Notes: generated by a model not told the origin, from the sequence alone. A stretch of DNA of 64,000 bases from Nansenia antarctica (GCA_963989245.1 OZ022345.1:32829295-32893294), one strand, 5' to 3'; shown: positions 1 to 41,340, counted from the first letter of the stretch. Made by a program: numbers and translations.

Positions 1-1369
1 ACGGAACACTGTCCCCCCCCTCCCAGTGACCTGCGGCGTTCCACAAGGAAGCATATTGGGACCCTTACTGTTCCTAATATATGTGAGTGACATGTCATCA
101 GCATGTGATTGCAATTTGTTCCTGTTCGCGGATGACTCGGCTCTGCTGGTCTCTGACAGGGACATATTGCAGGTGGAAAAAGCGCTAAGCACTGAACTGA
201 GTAGAATCTGCATCTGGCTAGCTGACAATAAACTATCAATACACCTAGGTAAAACTGAAACCATCCTATACGGATCCCCATCTAAACTCAGAAAGGCTGA
301 ACATTTTAAAATAAAAGTGGGTAACATTAATATCACAAGAAAAGAGGATATTACATACCTGGGCTCCATCTTAGAGGCAAATCTTTCCGGAGATAAAATG
401 GCAGCAAAAGTAATCAAAAAAGTGAACCATAGAACTAGATTCTTGTACAGGATATCCTCACTTGTCAGTAAAAACACACTGAGGGCCCTATCAGGAGCTC
501 TCATTCAATGTCACTTCGACTATGCCGTAACATCATGGTACTATAGAACCACAAAGGCCCATAAAACAAGACTCCAGACAGCCCAAAATAAACTGGTTAG
601 GCTTCTGCTAGGCCTCAACCCTAGGACACATCTAACCGCTGCTCATTTTTTGAGCCTTGATTGGCTACGAGTAGTTGACAGAGTGCAGCAGCTTGCACTG
701 GGCCTGGTCTTCAAGATTCGCTACACCACAAAGACACCCAAGTACCTGTCAACATACTTCCAAAAAGTGAACAACGTCCACACATACAACACCAGAGGAA
801 GCTCCACGAACCACGTTCAACCGCGTTGCACCACAAACAAGGGGTTAAACTCGTTTGCAAACTATGCAGTAAAAATGTGGAACGCCCTTCCTATAATCTT
901 AAAGGAGTGCAAAACACTGCCCACCTTCAAAACCACTCTCAAAAAACATTTACAGGAGGCTGCAATCCGTAACTGGACCCTCTAAATCAAAAATCAGATT
1001 AAAAGACCCGAACTACCCACTGTACATACTTTGTGTTTTGTCCCCCGCCCCCACCTGTGGTGTATGTCCCCACCTGCCCTACCCGCTGTACATACCTGAT
1101 GTTTTGTTGTATTGTTCTTCCCATGATGGATGTATTTTTATCTTGTAGATAGTAATAGTTATTTGTCTGTATTATCTTGTAGATAGTACTAGTTTGTTTT
1201 GTCGGTCTTACATGTAACGATGAATTGAGAATCAAGGACCCCAATTGAAATAAGCCAGTGGCTTTCTTGGGTTTTTATCCTGTTAGTTGACCTTGTATGT
1301 AATATGTACTTTCATGTACCTACTTCTGCAAATCTTCTAATAAAGTTTTCAATCAATCAATCAATCCTT
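1..1369 (+). mobile_element. Non-LTR retrotransposon (LINE), 3' part with reverse transcriptase end
   Basis: The reading frame is open from the left edge to a stop at 985. It begins inside the reverse transcriptase palm: 'GVPQGSILGPLLF' (finger/palm motif) is followed by the catalytic 'FADD' about 30 residues on, then thumb and a C-terminal region ending in 'MWNALP' and 'LKKHL', typical of LINE ORF2 ends. No endonuclease is in view because the 5' part lies outside the window. A 3' UTR of about 380 bp follows and ends in an 'AATAAAG' and a short (TCAA)n tail at about 1350-1369, the usual 3' end of such elements. The tail abuts a broken TTF zinc-finger gene (1370-2043), so this LINE probably inserted there. 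The clade (I/Nimb-like or other) cannot be settled by eye. The frame has no internal stop over 320 codons, which suggests a fairly young copy. Confidence 0.85.
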
Positions 1370-2043
1370 TATGTTGAAAAGCTTACAGCAAAAGCAAAAA
1401 GACATGTCCCGTTTTTGAGAGTATACAAGCCACTTTCTTAAAAAAAAATCCCCATTTGGTAGTTTTCGGAGAAATAAGTTTCACTAAAGTTTCTGTTCTC
1501 ATTATTTTTAGGATAACTAAATCCAGGTTTCATCTTTGGGGGACCTCTTCTAATGATCACATCTGTAACTGTAGAGTCCATATGTACCGGCCAATTACCA
1601 GGATCATCATACATGACATCTGACACCGTAGGCTCGTCTTGCGTTCCATCACCTGTGGCTGCGTCCATGTCAATTTCACTCTCAGCCCTGCTGCTGCTGC
1701 TCTGAGTAGCTCCATCTTCCGTCTCCGTATCCTCTACTTCACCACTCCTGAACATCATCACCTGGGACTGGGCAGCCCCACTACTGCCGGTGTAGCTGTT
1801 GTCCTCCTCCACCTCCGAGACATCATCTTTGCCTCTCAGGGGGGGCTGTGCCGTGCTACTACTAGCATTGCTAGTGCTAGCAGTAACGTTAGCTTCTTCG
1901 GTGCTAACGGGAGACTCACTTGTTTTTAGAAATGTTTCGAACGAACCTCTAAGCGAGGCCCTGAAGCCTTCCTTTCTTTTCTTTTTATTTCTTTTTTCAG
2001 CACCCGATTCAAATGTTCTTCCTCGGTCTCGTTCCCTCTGCAT
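1370..2043 (-). pseudogene. N-terminal fragment of a TTF-type zinc-finger / hAT-like transposase-derived gene
   Basis: The minus-strand frame starts with ATG at 2043. It has a Lys/Arg-rich start, a long Ser/Thr/Glu-rich stretch, then 'DPGNWPVHM' and 'YPKNNENRNFSETYF', which match the start of the TTF-type zinc-finger domain of ZMYM1-like/hAT proteins. After a run of A/T at about 1440-1449 the frame is lost. In the next frame the domain resumes at about 1434-1371 with 'RKWLVYSQKRDMSFCFCC' (the TTF C-x2-C pattern), then is cut by the 3' tail of the LINE at 1-1369. What is visible: one homopolymer frameshift plus truncation. Family assignment rests on the conserved W/C pattern. Hypothetical alternative: a short open gene in which this is only a 5' exon, which is less likely because of the frameshift. 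Confidence 0.6.
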
Positions 2044-2549
2044 TTTGTCCGTTGCACTAAGCAGTCACTATGCACAACAAGTGTCAACGCGCGCCCAAAA
2101 TTCACGTTTCACGTAAGGTGTCATAGGGGGAAATTACTTTTTTCTGTTGCTAAGAATCTCCCTGTCCTCACAGTCTACAGGTATGCTAGATTTTAGATAT
2201 ATGATTGACTATGATTATCACATGTTAGGTGGTGGGCCGAACGCGTTTTTCGTGAAGTTTATCTTTTTCCATCTACAGAGTACACAATCTCTTACATACG
2301 ATATTAAGTAATTCTCTTAAGTCTATAACAATTTGTTGGCAGCTGTAGTTATGACGGAGATTTTCACAAACTTATTTTTTAATCGTCTGTCTGCTCAGGG
2401 ACATCGCTGGTCGCTCTAGTTGATAAACCAATCAGAATTCGAGTACGACTTCATTAGGACCCCGAAATGTAAACACTGGCTGTTAACCCTAGCAACTGAC
2501 TGGATGTTAACCCTAGCAACCGCGGGGAAATAAAGAGATGTGATGAATT

Positions 2550-2759
2550 ATGGAGTGTTGTACGCATTTAACAAACCGAACGGACAATATTATAGCATTT
2601 TCAGATGCAAGTTGGACCAAATGTGTACATTGTTCTCTACAGTGGGTGAATCTTCACACTGCAGAAAGCCAAATTGCAGAAAGGGCTGTGAAAAAATATA
2701 ACCTAGTAGACAGTTACATTCCAGATGTGCCAGCTAATATTGGCTACCATAGACAATGC

Positions 2760-2803
<44 letters not shown>

Positions 2804-4659
2804 TTTATTTGTATAGCGCTTTTCCTGCAAACGTTGCAGCTCAAAGTGCTTTAATCATTATATAATCTTAATTTAATTATTTTGTAACTTAAATGCAATA
2901 TTAAAAGCATGGGTTTTTATAATCTTAATTAAATGATTTAGTCATTTAAAGGCAATATTAAAAAGATGGGTTTTTAGTCTTGACTTGAACATATTTGCTG
3001 AGGTTGCATCCCTAATGTATATGCAGTATGCCAACATACAAAACATTGAAAGAGCCCACAAGAGAAAGGAAAAATCAGTACAGGAGGCTGCAGGTTTTTT
3101 ATAGCAATATAAGTTATTTATAATAACAATATGATATAAACAAGCTAAGATATGACGTGAACAAGATATGAACAAGGCATCAATGGGTCAGGGTCAGCCC
3201 TGTCAGGTCAGGTCCAGAAGATGTGCAGTGCAGTCCAGGGCTGAGCATCTGGGGTTACCTGGGTAAACAGATTAGGAGAGTTTTAAATAAACTAGGCTAT
3301 AACTTTGGAAGCATTACTACTTTTACTATTGTTGTGGGAACAGTGAGGAAGATAGACATAGGGGAAATGCTGGTCTATAGTCTGGGACCCTTTCCTGCAG
3401 CAATTGCGAACATAGATGGCTCTCTTGTGAAAACTGACAAAGCCAAATTAATGCACTTTCTAGAAGGATCAGTAAATCCACCAGCCACAGTTGAAATCCC
3501 TGATGGCTCAACCTGGGTGTGGGATGCAATGGCACTAGTACAGGCTATGAAACCCCAAGATACATTTGGAAGATTTGCCAACAGTGCACTAATGTACCTG
3601 ATCAATTTAGCCAAAGTGAGTAAATCTAAAGTAGTGCATTTTGTCCCTGACACCTACAAAACACTGAGTATAAAGAACGCAGAACGAGGTCGACGAGCAA
3701 CAAAAGGATGTCAGTTGACAACTAAATATTCAGCTGACCAGAAGACTTTGGTCCAAGTTCTTGGCTTGTGGCCAAAACAAAGAAAATCTACAACAGTTTC
3801 TTTTTGAGACATGGTCCAAGTCCAGGAAAGACCAAGTTCAAGACATCACTTTGATTGTTGGACATGGGTCTGAGTGTCGTGTGATCACAGCAGTGGCACA
3901 GAACTTGAGGCTCACACTGTTCTCAATACAGGAGGAGGCAGACACCCTGCTGTTGCTTCACTGTGCACATGCCTCACAGTATAGCTCACATGTTGTGATC
4001 AGCAGTCCTGACACAGATGTGTTTGTACTGGCTTTCGCTTTCTGTAAGGAAATAGGAGCAAACCTGTACTTCCACACAGGGAAAGGGACAAACAAACACC
4101 ATACACGTACAGAGAATACACAGCCATCTTGGTGATGAAGTCTCTGATGCGCTCATTGGATTTCACTGTTTCACCCGCTGTGATACAGTGAGTGCACTGC
4201 ACAGCAATGGAAAAGTGAAGGCTGTAAAAACACTCCTGTCCAACAAAGAGCATTGTGCTACTTTCCAAAAGTTGGGAACAGCTTTTCAACTGCCAACAGA
4301 GCTGTATGAGGAAATTGAGGCATTTACATGCGACCTCTACGACCACAAAGGCTGTAGAGATGTAAATTTAGCTAGGTGTCAAATGTTTAAGAGTGGGAAG
4401 TGCAATGACCGAAGTCTACCACTAAATAAGGATGCCTTGCACAAACCTAGTCAGCGGGCAAACTACCAGGGAGGCAGCCATATACAGGAGGTCCCTTAAG
4501 AGCCAGCCAGACATCCCTCCGCCAATGAGCCATGGCTGGAAGATAGAGGGAGATTTCTTTGGGATTGACTGGATGTCACTTCCCCCAGCCCCAGTCGCAG
4601 TTTTAGAGCTTGTATACTGCTCCTGCAAAAAAACAAAATGTGTGTGTAAGAGTCTCTAG
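2550..4659 (+). pseudogene. Frameshifted copy of a multi-copy PIN/FEN-like nuclease-domain protein
   Basis: Coding remnants run in several frames. 2550-2760 encodes an N-terminal piece ending 'GYHRQCY', interrupted by an AAT microsatellite repeat insertion at about 2761-2860. 3223-3770 encodes a region with 'VWDAMALVQ' and 'DTYKTLSIKNAERGRR'. After a frameshift near 3760, 3765-4080 gives 'EEADTLLLLHCAHA' and 'SSPDTDVFVLAF'. After another near 4085, 4090-4440 gives 'GDEVSDALIGFHCFTRCDTVS'. After a third near 4440 the C-terminus ends at 4659 with a Cys-rich tail. The spaced acidic motifs (WD, PD, EEAD, SPDTD) look like a PIN/FEN-like nuclease of the XPG/Asteroid type; that is inference. Similar proteins are known to me only as uncharacterised repeated genes in fish and invertebrates. 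Three frameshifts and an insertion make it non-functional. Confidence 0.55.
2758..2860 (+). repeat. (AAT)n microsatellite with dispersed 'TTTATTTGTATAGCGC' repeat end
   Basis: About 14 AAT/TAA triplets (2761-2805) run into 'CTTTATTTGTATAGCGC' and 'CAAAGTGCTTTA'. Similar tails occur near 7613-7660 and 41045-41090, and on the opposite strand near 39600-39650, so this is a dispersed 3' end of a teleost retroposon family. It splits the nuclease pseudogene. Confidence 0.6.
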
Positions 4660-4844
4660 GCACAGAGGGAGGTCGACACAGAGGAACAGTTGCAGAATAT
4701 GTTTTTATTGACTACAGCCCGGCTCAGCAACGTCACTGACGTTCTGAGCCTGTTGTTCAAACTAATAAAGAATAGATAATAAGTCCCGCGTGCGGCCGTC
4801 ACTGCCGTCACGGCCGCTGCGTCCCCGTTCGGGATCTCGCTCCC

Positions 4845-5198
<354 letters not shown>

Positions 5199-5279
5199 TG
5201 CGTCTCCGTGCGGCAGGTACTTCCTGCCCTTCTCATCTCCCGAGGGAACAAACACACACAGGTTAAATAGACCAGTGGG

Positions 5280-6076
5280 ACAACGAGTCTGATCACTGAC
5301 ACCTGTCCGTAATCAGCCCATTATTCCCCCTCCAACGGCAGTCTGGCTCCCTCTGCAGGCCAGAACGCGCCATGCTCCCCACAGTGTGTCTCGTCAATTA
5401 TAGGCAAGGCAAGTGAAGATACACTTAGTCTTGGGTTTTGTCTTACCAGCTCACCTCGTAAAAGTGAGACGATTGACAAGATCAAAAACATGCTTGCACA
5501 CACATATAACGTACTCACACACAAGTTAATGTTACTGGTCCCAATTTGGCACAATTATTACTGAAATAATTGAGAATAGACATAGTTGACATTGGTAACT
5601 TAGCTATTGTACCCTTTAAAGTTAGATAACTAGCTTGTTAATTAATTAGCTTCACAATCGCGGGTGACGTTAGGTCAGGTTTTTCAGTAAAATAGCATAT
5701 AGAACATGTTTGTATTGACACAACATGACATGGACTTGTTCATGAATATGTGATATGAATTAGTATGACATGCAAATCTTTGTTATCCAAAACAAGTTAT
5801 CCAAAACAACTCAGTCTTCTCGTCTTTCCGTTGTTTACTTCATAGTTCCGTATTTTGGAGTAGGAGTAGTAGGAGTAGTCAATTGTTCGAAAAGGAGTAG
5901 GAAGAAGCCTGTCCTACCCCTGTTTATACTTAACAATTATGCTTACATTATATAATCCAATTAATTAATACATATATTTCAGTATCATCCGTTCTAATAC
6001 TTTTTCATTAAAAATAATTTAAACCTTTTTTAAATAGAGCAATAGAGCAATATTTCTGCTTTCCTTCATATTTTCT
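5280..6076. other. No gene recognised
   Basis: AT-rich sequence with several stops in all frames and no splice or coding pattern I recognise. It contains only short simple repeats such as (GTAGGA)n near 5860-5895. Confidence 0.5.
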
Positions 6077-6400
6077 TCATATTTTTGACATTAGGAACAA
6101 GTTATTAGTGTGATCACGATATCCGACCTCATGTACAATCCTCATAGCTTTTTTCTGTAGTGTAATCAATGGGTTTAAAGTGCTTTTATATTCAATTCCC
6201 CATATCTCCACACAGTAACTCAAATAGGGTAAGACAAGACAACAATATAGAGTATACAACATCCTCTGTTCCAGAATATGTTTTGCCCTGCACAATACTG
6301 CAATACTCCTTGATACTTTGGATCTAACGTATCTTATATGAGATTTCCAACAGAATTTACTGGGCTTAAAGTGCAGACTCTCAGCTTTAGGTTAAGGGTA
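6077..6400 (-). mobile_element. LINE reverse transcriptase C-terminal fragment
   Basis: On the minus strand a frame open from about 6400 to 6077 reads through 'KFCWKSHIRYVRSKVSR', 'LYCCLVLPYLSYCVEIWG' and 'LQKKAMRIV'. These are the hallmarks of the thumb/C-terminal region of fish LINE RTs ('vLPYLsYC.eiWG', 'LQKKaiRii'). The catalytic part is missing, so this is a short truncated relic. Confidence 0.7.
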
Positions 6401-6436
6401 TTCACATCCAAATTGAAGGAAGGGTTTATTAATTAT

Positions 6437-7487
6437 AGCTCTTATGTATAATAACCAAAAGTAATTAGACAATTGACTCAAAAGCTGTTTCATGGGCCAG
6501 TGTGGGCTATTTATTCCTTCATTATTTCTTTATCAATTAAGCAGGTAAAAGGTCTGAGTTGATTCCAAGTGTGGCATTTGCATTTGGAGGCTGTTGCTGT
6601 ATACGCACAACATGCAGTCAACAGAGCTCTCAATGCAACTGAAACAGGCCATCCTTAGGCTGTAAAAACAAAACAAAAATCCATCAGAGAGATAGTGGGA
6701 ACATTAATACTGGCCAAATTAACTGTTTGGTACATTCTGAGAAAAAAAGAATGCACTGGTGAGTGTGATGACATGGACATGCATGGCTTCCAATGGCACT
6801 GGGTCACTAGTGTTTATTGATGATGTGAAGACAGAAGCAGACAGATGAATTCTGAAGTGTTTAGGGATATTCTGTCTGCTCAGATTCAGACAAATTCAGC
6901 AAAGTTGATTGGATGGTGCTTCACAATACAGATGGACAATGACCCAAAATATAGTGTGTAAGCAACCCGGGACTTTTTTAAGGCAAAGAAGTGGAATATT
7001 CTGCAATGGCCAGAGTCAATCACCTGATCTCAACCCAATCAAGCATGCATTTCACTTGCTGAAGACAAAACTAAAGGCAGAAAGACCCACGAACAAACAA
7101 CAACTGAAGACTGCTGCAGTTAAGGCCTGACAAAGCATCACAAAGGAGGAAACCCAGCATTTGGTGATGTCCATGTGTTCCAGACTTCAGGCAGTCATTG
7201 CCTGCAAAGGATTCTCGACTAAGTATTACAAATGAACATTTTACTTACTGTATGATTGTTAATTTGTCCAATTACTTTTGAGCTCCTGAAAATAGGAGAC
7301 TGTATAAAAATGGTTGCAATTCCTAAATGTTTCATACAATATTTTTGTTCAACCCCTTGAATTAAAGCTGAAAGTATGCACTTCAATTACATCTTGATTG
7401 TTTCATTTCAAATCCTTTGTGGTGGCATACAGAGACAAAATTATGGAAATTGTGTCACTGTCCAAATACTTCCAGACCTAACTGTAT
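6437..7487 (+). mobile_element. Decayed Tc1/mariner-type DNA transposon
   Basis: The 3' end carries the terminal inverted repeat of a common fish Tc1 family (minus strand 'TTAGGTCTGGAAGTATTTGG', about 7460-7483). Around 6905-7130 the transposase C-terminus can be read with frame changes, including 'GQSQSPDLNPIKHAFHLL', the proline-rich block after the second catalytic Asp of the DD34E triad. The 5' terminal repeat is not found; homology begins abruptly at about 6437. Stops and frameshifts show it is inactive. Confidence 0.8.
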
Positions 7488-7671
7488 ATAAATAAAAGAA
7501 TGTCAATGACCCCAGGTGTGGGACTTTATTAGGTCAAACACAATGTATAGGTGTGTTGCAACACAAATGCCCAAAAAAGTGTACAAGGGATCAAATCAAT
7601 TGTATATACAAGTTTTATTTGTATAGCGCATTTCTTACAAGATGCGACTCAATGCGCTTCACGTAATGACA

Positions 7672-8335
7672 GATGTTCAGTGTCCAGTGTAGTGTTCAGT
7701 GTTGTGTCCAGTGTCCAGTGTAGTGTTCAGTGTTGTGTCCAGTGTCCAGTGTAGTGTTCAGTGTTGTGTCCAGTGTCCAGTAGTGTTCAGTGTTGTGTCC
7801 AGTGTCCAGTGTAGTGTTCAGTGTTGTGTCCAGTGTTCAGTGTTGTGTCCAGTGTCCAGTGCAGTGTTCAGTGTTGTGTCCAGTGTCCAGTGTAGTGTAG
7901 TGTTCAGTGTTGTGTCCAGTGTCCAGTGTAGTGTTCAGTGTTGTGTCCAGTGTCCAGTGTAGTGTAGTGTTCAGTGTTGTGTCCAGTGTAGTGTAGTGTT
8001 CAGTGTTGTGTCCAGTGTCCAGTGTAGTGTAGTGTTCAGTGTTGTATCCAGTGTCCAGTGTAGTGTAGTGTTCAGTGTTGTGTCCAGTGTAGTGTTCAGT
8101 GTTGTGTCCAGTGTCCAGTGTAGTGTAGTGTTCAGTGTTGTGTCCAGTGTCCAGTGTAGTGTAGTGTTCAGTGTTGTGTCCAGTGTAGTGTAGTGTTCAG
8201 TGTTGTGTCCAGTGTCCAGTGTAGTGTTCAGTGTTGTGTCCAGTGTCCAGTGTAGTGTTCAGTGTTGTGTCCAGTGTCCAGTGTAGTGTTCAGTGTTGTG
8301 TCCAGTGTAGTGTAGTGTTCAGTGTTGTGTCCAAC
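7672..8335. repeat. Minisatellite of 'CAGTGTTGTGTCCAGTGT' units
   Basis: Tandem array of about 26-36-bp variants built from 'GTGTCCAGTGT', 'AGTGTAGTGT' and 'TCAGTGTT'. Reading frames through it (Val/Ser/Cys-rich) are repeat artefacts. It follows another dispersed 'TTTATTTGTATAGCGC' end at 7613. Confidence 0.9.
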
Positions 8336-8564
8336 CCCCAGTGGTCAGACACGGACAGCTCCGTTGGTGGCCAGTCGTCCCTCTGCTCGGGACCACAGCT
8401 CGGCGCCTGCAAAAAGTCAGCTCTCAAAAACAAGAAAACAAGCAATAAAAATAGGGGGATAAGTAATCGGTAGACATCTGAGAATGTAGCTATTGTGAAC
8501 TTTTAAATTACATTAAGTGGTTGAAGACAACGCAGCGTTTTTTAGCCCTGCCAGCTGTACATCT

Positions 8565-8645
8565 TATATGCATAACTGCATTTTGTTGTTGGTACTTGTA
8601 CTCAGCAATGACAATAAAGTTTAATCTAATCTAATATCTCTCTAA
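8565..8645 (+). mobile_element. LINE 3' terminus (L2-like)
   Basis: Contains 'GCAATGACAATAAAG' followed by repeated TCTAA units. It closely matches the 3' end of the LINE at 56655-57785 ('GCAATGACAATAAAG'), so it is a very short 5'-truncated copy. Confidence 0.6.
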
Positions 8646-9368
8646 TATCTCTGATAACGCTAAACCACATAGGATTACCCAATTAGCCAAGCCAGATGAA
8701 CAAAACTACGTGCGAAACAGCCGCGTAACACATGCAACAACCTAAATAATAAATACACATCTGAAAACTATAACATGTTCATTAATAATATTTCGAAATT
8801 CTCACCTGAGCTGCATTTGCCATTGTATTTGTAATTCTTCTTCTTCTTCTTCTTCTTATCAATTGCGTGTTCAAATTATTGTTCGTTAAATGTCCTATAC
8901 AATGTCGCCGTGTTTTTAAAATCCATTTAAGATCCTTCAAAATCTCGCGGTTTCTCGCGGTTTCTTTTACCGACGCGCTTACGATGACGTGGTCCAACAC
9001 ACATTTCCGGGTGATGGATTTGATGCGCGCAGTTGGATACTATAGGTATTTTGTAGGAATATCATTGGCAGACGTCAAGTCAGGTGACGCTTTAACGGGT
9101 TTTGATTGGTTAGCGGCATAGTAGCCCCAAGCATTCTCCTTATTAACTTATGAATCGTAAGTTTAGTTTTCATAAAACGTAGTTCGAAAATAGGCTGCCA
9201 ACAAACGGAAACATGTTCCAAAAAAAAACATTTAGCTTATATTAAAAAATCAACTAGTCTGCAGTTGCAGATCGATCATTTCAACAACTAAAGCAGATAG
9301 ACAGCTTCGGCCCACCGCCTATGTGTGAACATTTAGAAATGTATTAAAGGCACAAATAATGGTCCCTT

Positions 9369-9497
9369 GCCTGGCGCTTTGGAGGGCCTCGCCAGCCAGG
9401 GTACAACATATTTTTTACCCTGCCTCACGCGAGGCCCTCCAAAGCGCGAGGCCCTGTGCCACCGCCCCAGCTAGCCCCCCCTTAAAGCGGCCCTGGG
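9369..9497 (-). mobile_element. Putative DNA-transposon terminus with a subterminal hairpin
   Basis: On the minus strand the block begins 'CAGGGCCGCTTTAAGGGGGG', which resembles hAT-type ends in fish. Inside it, 'CGCTTTGGAGGGCCTCGC' (about 9378-9395) is the inverted complement of 'GCGAGGCCCTCCAAAGCG' (about 9430-9450), giving an 18-bp perfect stem around an AT-rich loop. A motif 16 bp long further in (about 9305-9320) matches 2226-2241 near the TTF pseudogene at 15 of 16 positions. The second end and target duplication were not found. Confidence 0.4.
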
Positions 9498-9548
9498 TAC
9501 ACAGAGAAAACCAGTGTCAAAAGACCTGAGAGCTCTATCGGGCTGATA

Positions 9549-9715
9549 TGCTAGCATATCAGCTAGCTGCATAGCATATCAGCTAGCATATCAGCTAGCA
9601 TATCATATATGGTAGGGCAGGTGCAGGGCTGGTAGGGCAGGTAGGCAGGAGGGCAGGTAGGCAGGTAGGCAGGAGGGCAGGTAGGCAGGAGGGCAGGTAG
9701 GCAGGAGTTCTGGAG
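9549..9715. repeat. Two adjacent short tandem repeats
   Basis: 9549-9606 repeats 'CATATCAGCTAG'. 9610-9710 repeats 'GGCAGGTAGGCAGGAG'. No coding meaning. Confidence 0.8.
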
Positions 9716-10277
9716 GCAAAGGACACCAGGGTAAGTAGGAAACAGGTACTGGCGGAACAGGAAGTAGACAGGGGAGCTAGCTAGCGTGACTGAAGGCTGG
9801 AGCGGGTCGTTATGGAGGGCTAACGAGGCTGGAGTGGGTCGTTATGGAGGGCTAACGATGTGGTAATGAAGAACAGCTGACACCTGACCGCTGCACACCT
9901 GACTCCACTCCTGCCAATTAGAGAGAGAAAGAGAGGGAGAGAAAGAGAGAGAGGCAGTGCCAGCTACCTCGAGGTGGAGGGCGTGACATTGTTATCCAGT
10001 GGAAGGATGAACAGAACACGTGTGCCCTGGTTGCAAGTCTCTCTGTCTATGGTTAATCAGTTATCTGCTATACGCTTTGGGCCGGTTTTTTTGGTGGATT
10101 GGACAGTATTTAGACGACTGTGGTTGGACCGGAAATTATCGATCCTATCTGGCAACACCACCCAACACTCTAACAACCCTCCATCTGCAGCTCCATACAT
10201 CACTGCTGCTTTACAGCTAGTCTACCTCCTGTACGCTCAGCTCACCCCAGCCAGACCTATGAGTGTGTGTGAAGCCC

Positions 10278-10598
10278 CACTTCCTCGTTGTGTGTGTGTG
10301 TGTGTGTGTGTGTTGTTGCTGCTACAGTATCTGGGGCCGTCTATACTTCATGTTATAGAATATTGTTTTGCTGTTCTCATTGTTTCCTCATGTAGCTATG
10401 ATGATGACATCACGCTGCAGGTTGGTGTTGATATTGTTGTGTTGTTGAGGTGCAGCCCTTAGCTCACCCTGAAGCATTTCATTACATTGGGTCCTGTATT
10501 GTATTAGACTATAATGTCATTTCATTTGTGTGTGTGTGTGCGTGTGTCTGTCTGTCTGTCTGTCTGTGTGTGCGTGTGTGCATGTGTGTGCGTGTCCA

Positions 10599-10625
<27 letters not shown>
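10278..10625. repeat. (GT)n microsatellites next to RASGEF1 exon
   Basis: Two GT/GTCT tracts, about 10280-10312 and 10527-10624. The second runs up to the splice acceptor of the exon at 10653, with the pyrimidine tract replaced by mixed GT sequence 'GTGCGGTTGTCATGGCAG'. Confidence 0.85.
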
Positions 10626-10629
<4 letters not shown>

Positions 10630-10652
10630 CATGTGTGCGGTTGTCATGGCAG

Positions 10653-40217
<29,565 letters not shown>

Positions 40218-40494
40218 GTCCGCTGGGCAGCTGACCCCCCCCCATCCCCCCAGCGAGGGAGTGTACACATTGCACTAAAAACAAACTGTGAAGGAGCCTA
40301 GCTGGTACTTAGGTGTTTGTTGTGTTTTCTACATGAAGAGATGAACAGGATTCATCACCACTCCAACAGGAACAGAACAGAAGAACAAGGTGTAAAAGTG
40401 AAGCTGTTGACACTGGAGCAAAACGCCTTGGCAAATGTATTTGAGTTGTACATTGGGTAAGCCTGCTGTATGTCTGAGTTGTACATTGGGTAAG

Positions 40495-40835
40495 CCTGCT
40501 GTGTGTGTGGTAGGGATAGATGTATCTCTGCTGTGTGTGTGGTAGGGATAGATGTATCTCTGCTGTGTGTGTGGTAGGGATAGATGTATCTCTGCTGTGT
40601 GTGTGGTAGGGATAGATGTATCTCTGCTGTGTGTGTGGTAGGGATAGATGTATCTCTGCTGTGTGTGTGGTAGGGATAGATGTATCTCTGCTGTGTGTGT
40701 GGTAGGGATAGATGTATCTCTGCTGTGTGTGTGGTAGGGATAGATGTATCTCTGCTGTGTGTGTGGTAGGGATAGATGTATCTCTGCTGTGTGTGTGGTA
40801 GGGATAGATGTATCTCTGCTGTGTGTGTGGTACAG
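40495..40835. repeat. 32-bp minisatellite in the RASGEF1 3' UTR region
   Basis: About ten near-identical copies of 'GGTAGGGATAGATGTATCTC' plus 'TGCTGTGTGTGT', starting about 280 bp after the RASGEF1 stop, probably transcribed in the 3' UTR. Confidence 0.95.
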
Positions 40836-40976
40836 GTGACAGGGAACAACTTTTTAAAATGAAATTCCTATTGATGTTGTTGTTATTATTCTCCAACTCT
40901 CTTTCTCTCTCTCACTATATCCCCCTCTCTTTCTCTCTCTCTATATATATCCCTCTCTCACTCTCTCTCTCTCACT

Positions 40977-41277
40977 CGCTTGTTAAGTCGTGACGTGTTT
41001 CCGGGTCCAACGTTGGCTGAGGCGCTGTCTTCGAAATGCCGAAATAATAATAATAATAAATTATATTTATATAGCGCTTTTCCGAGGCTCAAATACCCTG
41101 ACAATATGGAGAAAACGGGAAAGTGCTGTGTCCCTTGTTGTATGAATAGATCCGAGTCTAAAAAACGATTAAACTGTCATTCTACCGCTGTAGTTCACAG
41201 GTACTCTGGTGCGGGGAATTTCTGGTTTGGACTCGGAAATGGCTAAACGTCACTTTTGACGTCAGACTTAACAAGCG
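40977..41277 (+). mobile_element. 301-bp mini-transposon with 13-bp inverted ends and a THAP-domain fragment
   Basis: The ends 'CGCTTGTTAAGTC' (40977-40989) and 'GACTTAACAAGCG' (41265-41277) are perfect inverted repeats. Inside, an ATG at 41106 starts a frame with 'KCCVPCCMNRSESKKRL', the C2CH start of a THAP zinc finger, which stops at 41246. A 'TTATATTTATATAGCGC' repeat sits before it. THAP domains occur in P-element-like transposases. No clear target duplication was seen. TC microsatellites flank both sides. Confidence 0.55.
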
Positions 41278-41282
41278 GATAA

Positions 41283-41284
41283 CA

Positions 41285-41337
<53 letters not shown>

Positions 41338-41340
41338 ACA
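41283..41340. repeat. (TC)n microsatellite
   Basis: About 25 TC pairs. A similar TC-rich tract is at 40895-40976 on the other side of the mini-transposon. Confidence 0.9.

Noticed and set aside
9974..10462. Open frame of 162 codons upstream of the RASGEF1 exon
   Set aside because: No similarity to RASGEF1 N-terminal sequence, runs through a GT repeat, and has no convincing splice sites.
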